Shown here piece by piece: positions 36,241 to 48,027 of a stretch of 64,000 bases of DNA. The notes under the pieces were generated by a model. The model was not told the origin of the DNA. It ran no database searches and saw only the letters and a list, made by a program, of their open reading frames with translations. Source of the DNA: Hemerocallis citrina (lineage: Eukaryota; Streptophyta; Magnoliopsida; Asparagales; Asphodelaceae); assembly GCA_017893485.1 (NCBI GenBank), contig CM030365.1, positions 30,464,289 to 30,528,288 of the forward strand, written 5' to 3'. The position numbers were made by a program, and so were the translations under genes. Positions within the stretch are counted from its first letter, which is position 1. Each line of letters opens with the position of its first letter.

Positions 36241-36645
36241 TTTAGTTGAGCTTTAATTTTTATGGATATTTTTTTCTCAAATCCCTAAATCTCCATCTAT
36301 TTCTTCATATATATCGGATTTTAAAAATTGTAGCAAAACAAAAAAAAAATCAAAAATTTTGTTTAACAACATTTTTTTAAAATATATATAAATTTTGTAT
36401 GGGGGCCCCATTTTGGGATTTTGCATAAGCAGAATTTCAGAAAAGTGTATGCTTGATATGGGTAAAAATAGAACCAAATCGGGACCGTTCAAATCGGGCA
36501 CGAATCTTAAAGCTCTAAGGGGTAAAACGGTAATTTCAGTAAAAGCAGTTTCGTATACGGGAATTTGGTCTATTTCAAGTCCAACAACTCAAAACAGGTC
36601 TTTCTATCGGGTTTTCATAACAACCCAAAAAGAAAGGGTCCATAT
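36241..36645. other. Unclassified AT-rich DNA
   Basis: No supported gene or repeat boundary. Runs of T and A at 36300-36395. Confidence 0.5.
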
Positions 36646-37161
36646 TGTTTAAGTGCGATTTAAACCCATAATTATCCATAAGAGATGGTTCAAAAACCAT
36701 ATCTCTTATCCTGAGGGGGAGTTTAAACTCTCCTCAACCACTCTTATTTCTTCATGAAGAAGAGGTAACTGGTTCAATCAAAAAACACCAGAAAGTAGAG
36801 ATAAATCGTGATCTTGAAACTGACCGAAGCGACTATAAATACCCATATAAATACCCCCTACCTCCACCAGAAACATGTAATCAATATTTTCTCCACAAAA
36901 AAGCTCTCCCATAGTCTTCTTGATATCTAACTTGACCGTCGAAGGCTCTGTAAACAACCCCGGTGTTTCAGACTTTTTTTAGGTCAACTGAGGCGATCGT
37001 CACCACACGAATCAGATCCAACGGTGCAAACGAGTTTAATTGAGAAGTCAACTGCAGTCAAAGGTAGTTAACCCCATTGAAAGTCAAAAGGTAAGTTCTT
37101 GATCATTCCTTAAGAGAATCCACATCATCTATTTGCTCCCACACCGAAAAAAGCAGCAACA
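36646..37161 (+). repeat. Tat-type 5' LTR (start uncertain)
   Basis: The end is set by the primer site that follows (…AGCAGCAACA at 37161). The start TGTTTAAGTGCG at 36646 is a guess from TG and length. TATAAAT words occur at 36835-36860. The other LTR is not in the window. Confidence 0.55.
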
Positions 37162-37164
37162 GAT

Positions 37165-37180
37165 TGACACCGTCTGTGGG
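37165..37180 (+). promoter_or_regulatory. Tat-type primer binding site
   Basis: TGACACCGTCTGTGGG matches the common plant Tat-lineage site TGGCGCCGTCTGTGGG with two G-to-A changes. Confidence 0.7.
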
Positions 37181-37230
37181 AACAACAAAAAAATCTGAGC
37201 AGAACTCGTCAGTGAAAACATCTTTCAGCC

Positions 37231-37830
37231 ATGCCTCCTAAGGGGATAGGGAAGCAGGCGACCTCAAGCTGACGAGCCAACCCTCTTCCTCCACCTCCTC
37301 CTCTTGAGGACCTTCCTCCCGCCTTTCAACAAGTGCAACCTCCATGAAGAGCCTCTCATTCAATAGATTTAGCCTCCCTCTGGAGAAGCTCCACCGGGGG
37401 GTTCCTACCAAAGTCATCCCGAACCATCTGCAATACCCTTCGTCGGAAACAGAGGTTCAGTATATACCTCGACCCCTTCCACGTTGGCTCAACCAGAACT
37501 CATCCTCCGTCAGGTCATTATCAGCTGCCGGCAGGGGTCTGACCTCCGAACCCGTCTCAACGAGAGGAGAACTCGTGAAGATTCATCAAGAAAAAAAGGG
37601 AAGTAGGAGAAGCCTTTCTCTTTGAAGGCCTCGATACAGAAGAACTCCCTCTCCAAGGGGGCGAGGAGGATCTCCATCTCCCAGAAGGAGTAGAAGATGG
37701 GGGTGAAGAAGCCACCAATCCCTGTGGGACCACAGAAGAACTCCTCCACAAGAGAGGAGACATCAATCTCCAACTAGCAAAACATCCCCTAAAGAGGAAG
37801 GGTGGAGGAAGTACCTGTCACCAGAGCAAA
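37231..37830 (+). pseudogene. Tat-type gag N-terminus, truncated
   Basis: An ATG 50 nt after the primer site opens MPPKGIGKQATSS*, followed in frame by a proline-rich ANPLPPPPPLEDLP and acidic, glutamate-rich stretches. In-frame stops fall within the first 50 codons and later. It is cut off at 37830 by the next LTR. The position just after the primer site and the proline-rich start suggest gag; no conserved capsid motif is reached. Confidence 0.55.
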
Positions 37831-40800
37831 TGTAACTACCGTTTCCGCTATTTTCATTTCCCCACTTTTGTAATATTATATTTGTATTTAAATAAAATAC
37901 TCTATTTTTGTTTCTTAATTATTTTAATTAAGATTTTGTTCATTAAATTCTTCATTCTTGGGGATTGAGCTATTTTTGTTGATCATATTTTCTTCTATTT
38001 TGTTGTGGTTATTTTTATTTGAACCCTATTGATTTGGATATATCTCTTATTGAACCCTTCAACCCAATTCATTTGTTCTTGACCCAAAACTACTATTATT
38101 GGATCCTCAACCCTTAACCCAATACCCTAATTGTACCTTATAAATACAAATCCACTGCAACCCCTAAAAATTACACACAACTGAAACCCTAGCTGCTTAT
38201 TCTCTCTCCTCTCTCTCCTTGTCGTTCTCTCTCCCCGTTGGTTTCCCGCCCAACTCCAAGAACCCATTGTAGCACCTTCTTCCCTAACCAATTTCCGGCA
38301 CCCATTTCAACAACCCCATCCATCGGCGACCCCCTAGTCGCCATCCCCTCCCGTCTACGCCCACACAGCTGCCCAACCAAAACCCCGACCCCTTATTTAT
38401 GATCGTCAGCCAAATCCCCAATCCCTCCTCAACCAAGCAGTGCCGCCCTGTTGCACTGTCGACCTCGCCGTCGATCCCGCCTCCGCTGGTCGCCAGCGCC
38501 ACCGCCCCCTTGGCCTGGTCGCTATTGTCGTTGTCTCTTTGTTAGTGGCTATTGCTGCAATTGCTGAGTTCTCTTGTTTCTGTTATTGCTTTGGATCTTT
38601 ATTGCACATGTATTTTATGTGTTAAATTAATTAGTCCGTAGGTTCGTTGCTTCGAGATCCTTATCCTATTATTCTTGGTACTCGTTTTCACCGGTTATAA
38701 GGCAAGTCACTGTCCTCTTGAATTATTAATTGTATCAAACTCAAGTTTTGTTGAAACTCTTGCAAGTAGATCCCTTGTTATGGTATTATACTTTGTTCAT
38801 CTCTTTGTTGGGTCTATTGAGAGTTTACACGAGCTAATCCCAGTATTCTTGACATCGTGCCACTTTTGACTCCAAAGATTGAATCTCTCATGAGTACATA
38901 TAAAATTGATAATAGGGTTGTTCATCTAATTGTCACATAAATAACTTATTGTAGAAATAATTGTTAGGTTGTATGTTCGGTTGATTGATTGTTGTTGGTT
39001 GATGATAAATTGATGTATTAGTGTGTTCTAATTTTATTCATCTTGTTTTTGCACCCATCATGCTGATTAGATAGTTTATCGACTAATGGAACTGATACCC
39101 ATCCTATTTAAATTAATTTATTTCAAGAAAACTACCCAAAATTCTGTATATTGCTTGTGACCTGTATGTCAACTGCTATTTTTGAACCAATAAATTATCT
39201 TAAATTACTTTCTGAATATGAGTTGTATCCTTATCTTTCCATTTTCCAGAACATCTTGAATTTTTGAATTCCGAGTTATATAGCAAAAGTCATGCCCGTT
39301 TTACTATACCTGTGTTTTTACTTTTAGATTTCCAGATTTTATCTTGCATGCTTAAACAGTAAAAAGGCTGATCAAATGTTAAAATTTTGCTCTGAAAATT
39401 TTGAGATTGTTAGTAATCATATTTAGAAGTCCAGAAAATATTTCTTATAAATTTAATATTGAGTTTTTGCTGATTCTAAAATTATAATAATATGATGTCA
39501 AAATTCTGCCTGAGCATGAAATATGTAAAGAACATTGTGATTGACCTAGCTACTATTGTCGGATTTGAACTTTAAACATGCGTTGGAACCTTGTGGAAGT
39601 CTAGTTTAAATAATTTCTGACGGATTCTGTTTTCGAGTTCTGAAACAGCAGGAAACTACATTTTTGTACAGACTACTTTTGCTGTCCAGAATTTTGTAAA
39701 TCAGATTTTAATAGATTAATTATTCCTATATCGTACTATTACATGAATTAATGTATGTATGTTGTATTGCATAATCCTAATGAGTTATTGTCATCATTCT
39801 ATTTGTCCTACTTCATGTTATCATCCTATTGTTCCCCTATTGATATTATCGCTCACCGAAATGTCCATTATTTGCATAGTGTATTGTTGCATTGTTAAAT
39901 AATTAATAAGTCTGGGATTAAGGGATTGACTAGAGTAGTTGATGATATAGAGTCTGTACTCGGATGATGGCCCGTGATTATTACAGTTATCGTCATCGTG
40001 TAAGAAATTACACCATGGCCCATGTTATTACCGTTATCGTCATCGTGTAAGAAATTACACTATGGCCTGTATTATTATCGTTATCGTCATCATACCCAGT
40101 ACATGAACTATAAAATCTAGAACTATAAAATCTACCACTATAGTCTAAACGAAATTGATTATATGCATCGAACCTGGGGTATGGAACATATGGGACACAG
40201 TAGTACATGCATTAGTTAAGATTTAAAATGACTAATAGACATAAGGATTGAAACATCAACGACATTGTATATTATTCATCATTGTTTTCATTGATATCGA
40301 ATATTGGCTAAGTGTTACCGTTATGGATCATTGATTATTGTTACCGAATATTGAATCATTGTTTATAGCCATTGCATCGATTACCGTGATATTGATTATT
40401 GATTATTGTGCCATGTTATTGATTCCTATTGATCCATTGATTCATTGTTATACCGTTATTCCACTGTTCCTTGCTTTCTCTACTTGCTTTCCATGACTTG
40501 CTCTAAGGACAATTTTTCTTCTGTTTTTAGATAAAGTGTACACAGGTAATGAAGGAGAATTGCCTAGTGGGATTGGAGAACAGGCATTCTAAAGACTTAA
40601 TGCTTTCTAATTGCTTATCGCTTTAATGAACTTATTGTATTGAGACTTGTTACTATTGTGTTTGAGATTTATTATTGTATTGGGCTCATGTCCCGGATTT
40701 TATTATTGTTTCCAGATGTTGGATTATTATTGTATTTGGATATTTTTATTACTTCATTCCAAGTATTATTGTTCATGAAATTATTACTATTGCCTGCGCA

Positions 40801-40922
40801 ATTGTTCTGTATTGATTATATTGTTGAATTGATCGGATAAACAGCTTATGGATGACGTTAGTCATTCACTGGGTCAATGTCATATACTCGTATTCCATAT
40901 TTTTGGGTAACGGGGCGTGGCA
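37831..40922 (+). repeat. Tekay-like 5' LTR
   Basis: It runs from TGTAACTACCG to GTAACGGGGCGTGGCA, 3092 bp. A primer site follows 10 nt later, so this is a 5' LTR. A TATAAAT word lies at about 38139. The last 80 bp resemble the ends of the solo LTRs at 12737, 24037 and 30146 ('acagcttatggatga…'), so these families share a 3' end. Confidence 0.85.
39967..40092 (+). repeat. 48-50 bp tandem repeat in LTR
   Basis: About 2.7 units of 'atggccc-…-cgttatcgtcatcgtg-taagaaattacac' lie in a row. They occupy the same relative place as the ACCTGTT repeats of the other LTRs. Confidence 0.85.
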
Positions 40923-40932
40923 AAGTTTTTAG

Positions 40933-40944
40933 TGGTATCAGAGC
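40933..40944 (+). promoter_or_regulatory. Primer binding site, tRNA-iMet type
   Basis: TGGTATCAGAGC, an exact match to the usual plant methionine-tRNA site, lies 10 nt after the LTR. Confidence 0.92.
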
Positions 40945-41653
40945 CTGGGTTTAGATAATATATCAGTCAAAAATGACTAACGAAAGGAAGTTTTGCTTTG
41001 ATTGATATATTAATTAGATTTGGGTTTTATCGGTTTGACTCAACAGTATGTGCAACACAGAAATCGCATGAACAATTGATATCCAACTTATGATCTGGAA
41101 ACTAGTCTTATTTGATTCCTCTTTGATCCCTTGATCCCTTCTATTCATTGATTCCTTATTGGGTATGATTTCATTCTTTTCATACCCATACTCTTGATTC
41201 AAGTGTCATCTATTCTTCTTCTTCCTGCTTGGTCCGTCATTCGGCATCGCTTTATCTACAATGATTTGTCTTCAACTTGGAGCATCACCATCAAAGTAGC
41301 GCAGCTGAAGCGTGGTGGGACCATAACGCACAGGTCCCTAGATTCTAATGATTTCTTCTCCTTCCTTGCATTATTTGCTTTCAGTCTTTCCTTGCTATTT
41401 TATTCTTCTATCCTGTTGTTTATTCATGTTAGCCTCTCCTTCATGTCTGTTCTTGCATTTTGTTTCTGCCTTTTGTGTTCTCATTTTGACTTCTTGCTAG
41501 GCATTATCCTTGTCCATTCCCATCCAGCTCATGCTCTTTTTGACATTAGTGCCACTCATTCATTCGTTTCTTCCCGCTTCGTCCATATACATCTCTCGGT
41601 TAGCAGCGCAATGCTAGTACCTTGGAACATTTCTACAGGTGGAAATGTGGTCA
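40945..41653 (+). pseudogene. Tekay-like leader fused to protease remnant; gag missing
   Basis: After the primer site there is about 550 bp of leader with no gag motif. A frame at 41194-41658 then ends in LVHSHPAHALFDISATHSFV and SSRFVHIHLSVSS, the active-site part of a retropepsin; the usual DSGA reads DISA. The normal 1-kb gag between leader and protease is missing, so this element had been deleted internally before the minus-strand LTR cut it at 41654. Confidence 0.7.
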
Positions 41654-43235
41654 TGTAGCGCCCCGAATTTCTAATATGATATCTCAGAAATATGTGGCAC
41701 AATTTCCAGCATCAACTTCAATTGCAATTGTAAACATAGCCAAAACACATATAATTTTTATTACAACTTTTATTACATTAATTATTTACAAAACACAGCG
41801 GAATACAAAACACCTTGAATTACAATATTTTTCTGCAACAACACTTTCTTTTACAATTTACACAAGCCATTACATCAATTTTATCTCATGCATCCAAATT
41901 CCAATGCTAAAGGTACCTACCTTTAAAACATGAGGCTAGAGATAAGCCTAACCCCCGAAACTACAGGGGTCAGCCATAATAGTGTGAGTGACATCAAAAT
42001 AAAATAACATAAATAAATCATAAGGCATAAAGTCATAAGCAATATGTATTAACAGCATGAATAAATGAAATAAGAAATAACAATAAATAAAACATGAAAA
42101 CATCAAGGAATATGAAATAGTAAATAGTAAGACATGAAAACATCAAGTGAAACTAGACTAAGTGTCATGTGTAGGAAAGCAGGAAACAACATGCATAAAT
42201 CCAAGTCAAGAAAATATCAATGCTATATGCTGACTCTCTAATGCATACTTGTCGGATTCTATGTATCCCACAATACATAGGTCCGGTGCAAGCCCTCATC
42301 GTTCTCTACTTTATTGGGTTTGATCCCTTGTTATGCAACAAATCCTACTACGGTGATGGAGACAAGATGCAGAGTACTCCGCGAATAGGCACCACAGCCC
42401 TCGACGTGCAAGCATCTTGTAAGAATAGCGCAACAACTGGAGAATCACCTCCCAACCTTGTACCCCACGAATAGGCTTGCAAGGCCCTCGATGTGCAGAT
42501 ACACTAGGTACATTCCTTGAATAGGCCTGCCGACCCTCAACACGCGAATGCACTCTACATGCTCCGTGAATAGGCCTGCAGACCCTCGACACGCGAACAT
42601 ACAAATGTCCTCTCGAGACAGAACAACACACTGTCCTGGAACGCATCTGTTGGACTAACAAGACCAGAGCATATACTTACGTTTTCCAAGTTCCATCACA
42701 TCTACACTAGTGCATGTCCTTAAGTTGATTATTATTAAAAACACAAATCCCCCTCTTTAGAATTAGTGTATCCTGCCAGACTTAATTCCACAAAACAAAC
42801 CCAAGACCCCGCAGGTCTAAATCCACAAATCTCATCTGCCGGTTCACAGGACTCCCACTCAACTCCTAGAGAAATCACAACTCATCCATCAAGACCAAAA
42901 CTTTCAATAAAACTCACATATCCATCGTCAAAACGATTATATGAGGACACTTCTTAAACCAACAAAAATCCAAATCTTATATAAAATTCTAGAATCCAAA
43001 TAAATATTAAATCTATTAAATAACTGAAAATCATACTTTTAAGTTGTAGAATATCACAAAACATTAATTCATTTGAAAACACGTATAACTCAAATAAGGT
43101 CCAAAAGAATACATTTAAAGCTCCAATATAAATCCCTGTAAGACATTTTTAATGTATAGGAAAACATCTTTTAAAACAATATAATATTAAAGGAACAATC
43201 ATTCAAAAGAAGCATCAGAAAACTCAAGAAAACAT
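41654..43235 (-). mobile_element. Tekay-like LTR, minus strand, cut by Athila element
   Basis: On the minus strand it ends GAAATTCGGGGCGCTACA at 41654. It shares 'ggattctatg-atcccac-atacatagg' (42250-42280) with the LTRs at 14719 and 24842. Its start is not seen, because an Athila LTR begins at 43236. The rest should lie beyond the window. Confidence 0.75.
42378..42607 (-). repeat. About 49-bp minisatellite in LTR
   Basis: Four units of 'cc-gaataggc-tgc-gaccctcgacacgcga' occur near 42379, 42465, 42515 and 42564. The last three are 49-50 bp apart. Confidence 0.8.
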
Positions 43236-44924
43236 TGTTGTGAAATCTAGCTACCTAAATAAATCGATAAAACTAGACACAAATTAAAAAAAAACCTCAC
43301 AAGTGCACGAATCGTTTAGAAAAGCGTAGCAATAGCAAGGGTCGATCCCACAGAGATTGCAGACTTTAACTTACTAATCAATAAAAAGACTAAGAATCAT
43401 AAAGAGCTGTTTTAAAAGTCTAAAAGAAATAAAAAGATTAAAACTAAATAAGAAGTGTTGAATCACAAATATTTATGAAGTAGTTGGGTTTAGATCTCCA
43501 CCAATAGTCAGTAATGCTAATTAACCTTCTGAACTTCTTCTTATTACTCATGTTTGTTCCCTTCAAGGGCATGGTATCTACTCCTCAAAGTACTGTTTCC
43601 CTAAGCCAAGAATTAGGCATGGTATCTACTCTAATTCGTTTCTTTCATTAAGTATTTTTAGCATGGTATCTACTAAGTTGCATTTAAAGAAAACATAAGA
43701 TCAGTGGAAACGAACAAACACTCAAGGTTCTAGAAATTGGTATCAGATCTAGATCCCTTAAGTTGATTGAACCAACAACCCCTAAAGATTCCCTTGTTAC
43801 AAATTATGAACACGAGATACGGGTCGTCTCAATATGCTCATATAACAGATTCAGATAAATGGTAATGCAAACTTGATATTCTCAAGATCTGTATGTCAGT
43901 CGACTGGCTCTCACCTCAGTCGACTGCTCTCAGAGCTTCGAGAACAAGCTTGATTATCATCAATCTATATCACTTCATTTAGATTCAATCAATAAGTAAA
44001 ATAAAAGAATTCAGAAGAACATAGCACTACATAACTATGGTTTCAATCTACCCAACTATGAAATTAGTTCCACATAATAATGCTTTTATTAATCAACAAG
44101 TTCGAATACATGACCAACATAAAAGTATAGAAGAAGAAGAAATAAACTAATGAAGTCCGGCAATGAGGTCGACTGGCTGTCACACAGTCGGCTGCCTTCG
44201 AATACTTGATCTCCTATCTCCTTCCTCGATGCTGATAGAATAATGCCCCTGTTGATGACTTGAACGCTCAGAAACTCTTGTGATTCGGTGATTAGGAACG
44301 TGGAAGAAGATAGAGCCCCCCCTTCATGCTTCTTGGTTGGTATTTATAGAACACAGCTGAGGAATTAGGGTTTTTTTTCTTTTTCAGGAAAGTCCCTCTC
44401 TTTTTATTATTTCTTTCCTTATTTTGATCGGCGATTTATATCTTTCTCTTTTCTTCTTTTATTCCTTATCTGCTAACCACGTGCTTTTGCCAATCCCCTG
44501 TCTCTGGCTTTGATTCGTTGGAGAAGTTATTATTCACATATAGCCTGGGTTTGGATAGATTTAGATTTAGATTCGGCTGCATCTTATCCTTTCACTCCGC
44601 CGCATACCAGTCGACTGCCTTGGATGAATGTCGACTGGTACTGAGACATCTGTGGCTTCACGATTTCTCGGTCAAGTCGACTGGTGTTTGGGGAAGTCGA
44701 CTATGCCGAGGCTTAGCAAACTCTCTGTCCGGTCGACTGGTTGAGGAATCAGTCAACTGATCTCTGCTGTAGTTTGTATTGGTCTGGAATCTGTTTTGTT
44801 TGCTGTTATCGGCTGTTTCCTATTGAAAAGAAAAAATAAGAGTTAAATACCACATATAGAGCTTTTAAATGTGCATTTATAATAAGATTATTGCTCCTAA
44901 ATGTGAATATTCTTGTGTTCATCA
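43236..44924 (-). repeat. Athila 3' LTR (minus-strand element)
   Basis: On the minus strand it starts TGATGAACACAAG and ends CTAGATTTCACAACA, 1689 bp. A TATA word lies at about 44342-44348 (minus). GTCGAC or close variants occur in pairs about 20 bp apart near 43911, 44167, 44610, 44683 and 44733. Confidence 0.92.
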
Positions 44925-44940
44925 AATACCCCCAAACTTA
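44925..44940 (-). promoter_or_regulatory. Athila polypurine tract
   Basis: On the minus strand TAAGTTTGGGGGTATT lies directly before the LTR start. The same tract precedes LTRs 53190 and 58349. Confidence 0.85.
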
Positions 44941-45925
44941 GATTTTTGCTTGTCCTCAAGCAAACTAGAATTATGAACAAGGGTATCTTTATAATAATGA
45001 CAGCCTTAACCACCTAGAGTTCTTATTATGTGAGTATCAACATATTAACTATAAACAATTTCATATAAAGTAAAATTAAACATGCCCACTTTCTCTAGTG
45101 CAATTGTTTAGTCATAATTCCCAGACTCAATCATATTTGTCATGCAATTAATGTAGTTATAGTATGCGACTACTCAATCTGTGATTATCTCCTCTTCTCT
45201 ACTACAAACCGAGTAGCAAACTAGAGTTTTTTATTTTTTATTTTTTATTTTTTTATTTTTTTATTTTTTTTAGTCTCTTCTCTAAAGCTGTCACTTGCCT
45301 TTTGACGCGAATGCGAAACATTGGTGATGAATCCACCTGGTTACTCAGCAAGTCACAAACTCTAAAGTGCTTTGCATACTCATATTTCAAGTTGCCGTTT
45401 GACGTAAAGGTAAACATTGGTGATGAATACCCCTAGTTACTAAGCACTCAAAACATTGGAGTAGATTGACTTTATTCAAATATATATATATTTATTTATC
45501 ACTCTATTTACTTAAACTCAATTTAGGACTAGATTTAAAGAGAATAATCACCAGAAAAAGGTATCACATTTGTTTATTATGTATAATCACATGACTTACA
45601 TAACTTTGTAGGGAACTATGGAACTCAACAATCCTAAAGTAAATAAGTATCCTTCTTCTTACTTTATAAGAAATTGTTTATCCTTAAAAAAAAAATTCAA
45701 AAGACTCTATAAAATAACCCTAATACCCCCAAACTTAGATGGAACATTGTCCTCAATGTTCGAAAGAAAATTTAAAAATAGGCATGTGTCACATCTAGTA
45801 AGGAGAGACTGAAAATAAAAGATAAAATGAAAGAAAATAGAGGGAAAGTGTAAATACTCCCCTGAAAAATTGGGTTGCCTCCCAATAAGCGCTGTGTTTT
45901 CTATCTTCAGCTAGACATGATGAGT
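44941..45925 (-). other. Athila 3' noncoding region with conserved repeat pair
   Basis: There is no env-like coding frame. A direct repeat pair (minus strand; 45292-45344 and 45388-45441 on this numbering) has the core 'ATTCATCACCAATGTTT'. It is conserved in the plus-strand derivatives. T-rich runs at 45225-45270. The word GGGAGGCAACCCA near 45880, just after the coding end, is shared with the derivatives. Confidence 0.7.
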
Positions 45926-47065
45926 TCATGCCATGTCTTGAATGGTTTGAAGATTCACATCTTCCTCTTGCGGTTCTAGACTCATCTCTATGTATGGCTT
46001 CGCTCTATGCCCGTTCACCTTAAATGTTTGATTCTTTTCTTGGCTATGAACCTCCAATGCACCATGTGGAAAGACTCTTGTGACAATGTATGGCCCATAC
46101 CATCGTGACATAAGCTTGCCTGGAAAAAGTCTCAATCTTGAGTTGTATATCAATACCTTCTGTCCTTCATAAAACTCCTTCCTTGCTAGCTGTTTGTCAT
46201 GGTACAACTTTGTCCTTTCCTTGTACAATTTTGCATTTTCGTATGCGTCATGCCTCAACTCTTCAAGCTCATTCAGTTGCAATCTTCGTTTGTCGCCTGC
46301 CTGTTTCATATCAAAATTGAACCTTTTAATAGCACAATAAGCTTTGTGCTCCAACTCTACTGGCAAATGACAAGCTTTTCCAAAAACCAAACGGTATGGT
46401 GACATGCCGATGGGTGTTTTGTAAGCCGTTCGATAGGCCCATAATTCATCGTTCAAGCGCAGCGACCAATCCTTTCTCCTTGTGTTGACTGTCTTTTCCA
46501 AAATGCTCTTAATTTCTCTATTGCTGATCTCCACCTGTCCACTAGTTTGAGGATGATATGGGGTGCCCACTTTATGTGTGATACCATATTTCTTCATCAA
46601 AGAAGCAAATGGAAAGTTATTGAAGTGGCTCCCTCCATCACTAATTATTGCTCGTGGTGTACCAAACCTAGTGAAAATGTTCTCCTGCAAAAACTTGACA
46701 ACAACTTTGTGATCATTAGTTTTTGAGGGGACAGCCTCGACCCATTTAGACACATAATCCACACCAACAAGTATATATAAATAACCAAATGAGTTAGGAA
46801 AGGGACCCATGAAGTCGATTCCCCAAACATCAAAAAGCTCGATCACTTGGATGTTTTGCAGTGGCATTTGATTTCTAGAAGAGATGTTCCCTGTCCTTTG
46901 ACATTTGTCACAAGACCTGCACAAAGAAAAAGCATCTTTGAATACTTTAGGCCAATAAAATCCAGATTGCAATACCTTGAGTGCTGTTCTTTTTGGTCCA
47001 AAATAGCCTCCACATGCATATTGTTGGCAATGTTGTAAAATGCTCATTTGTTCTTCTTCTGCCAC
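45926..47065 (-). pseudogene. Athila integrase (379-codon open frame, pol fragment)
   Basis: The frame is open for 379 codons, but it is only the integrase part of pol. A stop just upstream (IIR*CVAEEEQ, consistent with CGA to TGA) cuts it from RNase H. Catalytic residues D, D, E are visible in [20 protein letters not shown] and [12 protein letters not shown]. In the zinc-binding part CRSCDKC is intact, but the second His is Tyr (GGYFG where GGHFG is usual). C-terminal motifs [18 protein letters not shown] and [11 protein letters not shown] are complete. The last 50 codons align to the tail kept in the derivatives at 51624 and 56787. Confidence 0.88.
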
Positions 47066-47068
47066 ACA

Positions 47069-48027
47069 TCATCTTATAATTTGATCAGGGCAAAATTTGA
47101 ACAAATAAGGATCATCCCAATAATAGTGCTTGCACATAGCCACTGGTCTCTTTCTTTCCTGACTTGTCATACCTGGAGGGAAAACATGAGCGGTTAGATA
47201 ATTTACAATATCTGCAAACCATGGAAAATTTAAACAGTGAGATACCAGTCGACTGGTCCTGATACCAGTCGACTGTCCCGAGGATAAGTTTATTTCAAAG
47301 AGGTGTTCATCTGGGAAAGTTTCATTAAGTGGCGGCACAATTCTTTCTTCCTCCTGCAGTAGCCTGGACATGTGATCTGCAACAACATTGTCGCTTCCTT
47401 TTTTATCTCTAATCTCAAGATCGAATTCTTAAAGCAACAGCACCCATCTGATCAACCTAGGCTTAGCATCTTTTTTCGCAAATAAATATCTCAAAGCAGC
47501 ATGGTCAGTGAAAACAATAACTTTAGAACCAATCAAATATGATCTAAACTTCTCTACAGCAAAAATAACAGCTAACATTTCTTTTTCAGTAGTAGAATAA
47601 TTTAGCTGTGCATCGTTTAAAGTTCGAGAAGCATAGTAAATAACATGTGGTTTCTTATTGATTCTTTGACCTAACACAGCTCCTAAAGCATAATCACTTG
47701 CATCACACATGAGCTCGAAAGGATGGCTCCAATCTGGTGCCATGACAATAGGTGCAGAAATGAGAAGATTTTTCAATGTATTAAAAGCATTTGTGCACTC
47801 TTCTGTCCATGCAAACTCAACATCCTTAGCTAATAAATCACAAAGGGGTTTGGAGATTTTTGAGAAATCTTTTATAAATCTTCTATAGAACCCTGCATGT
47901 CCTAGAAAACTCCTAACACCCTTAACTGTAGTGGGAGGGGGTAGTTTTGATATTATATCGATTTTTGCTTTGTCTACCTCTATACCTCTTTTTGACACCA
48001 CGTGTCCCAACACAATACCTTTTTGTA
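47069..48027 (-). pseudogene. Athila RT end and RNase H, with palindrome-bearing linker
   Basis: On the minus strand it starts at the insertion point with [20 protein letters not shown], then [13 protein letters not shown] and RNase H ([28 protein letters not shown]). A stop at about 47427 (LLL*EFDLEI, consistent with CAA to TAA) interrupts the frame, which resumes to ADHMSRLLQEEE. The linker to integrase at 47247-47278 contains two GTCGAC palindromes 20 bp apart, read as QSTG and then, in the next frame, TSRLV. It joins in frame to the RT part at 60029. Confidence 0.87.

Noticed and set aside
38189..38625. GC-rich frames in the 37831 LTR
   Set aside because: They lie in the LTR leader downstream of TATAAAT; open by composition, no domain.
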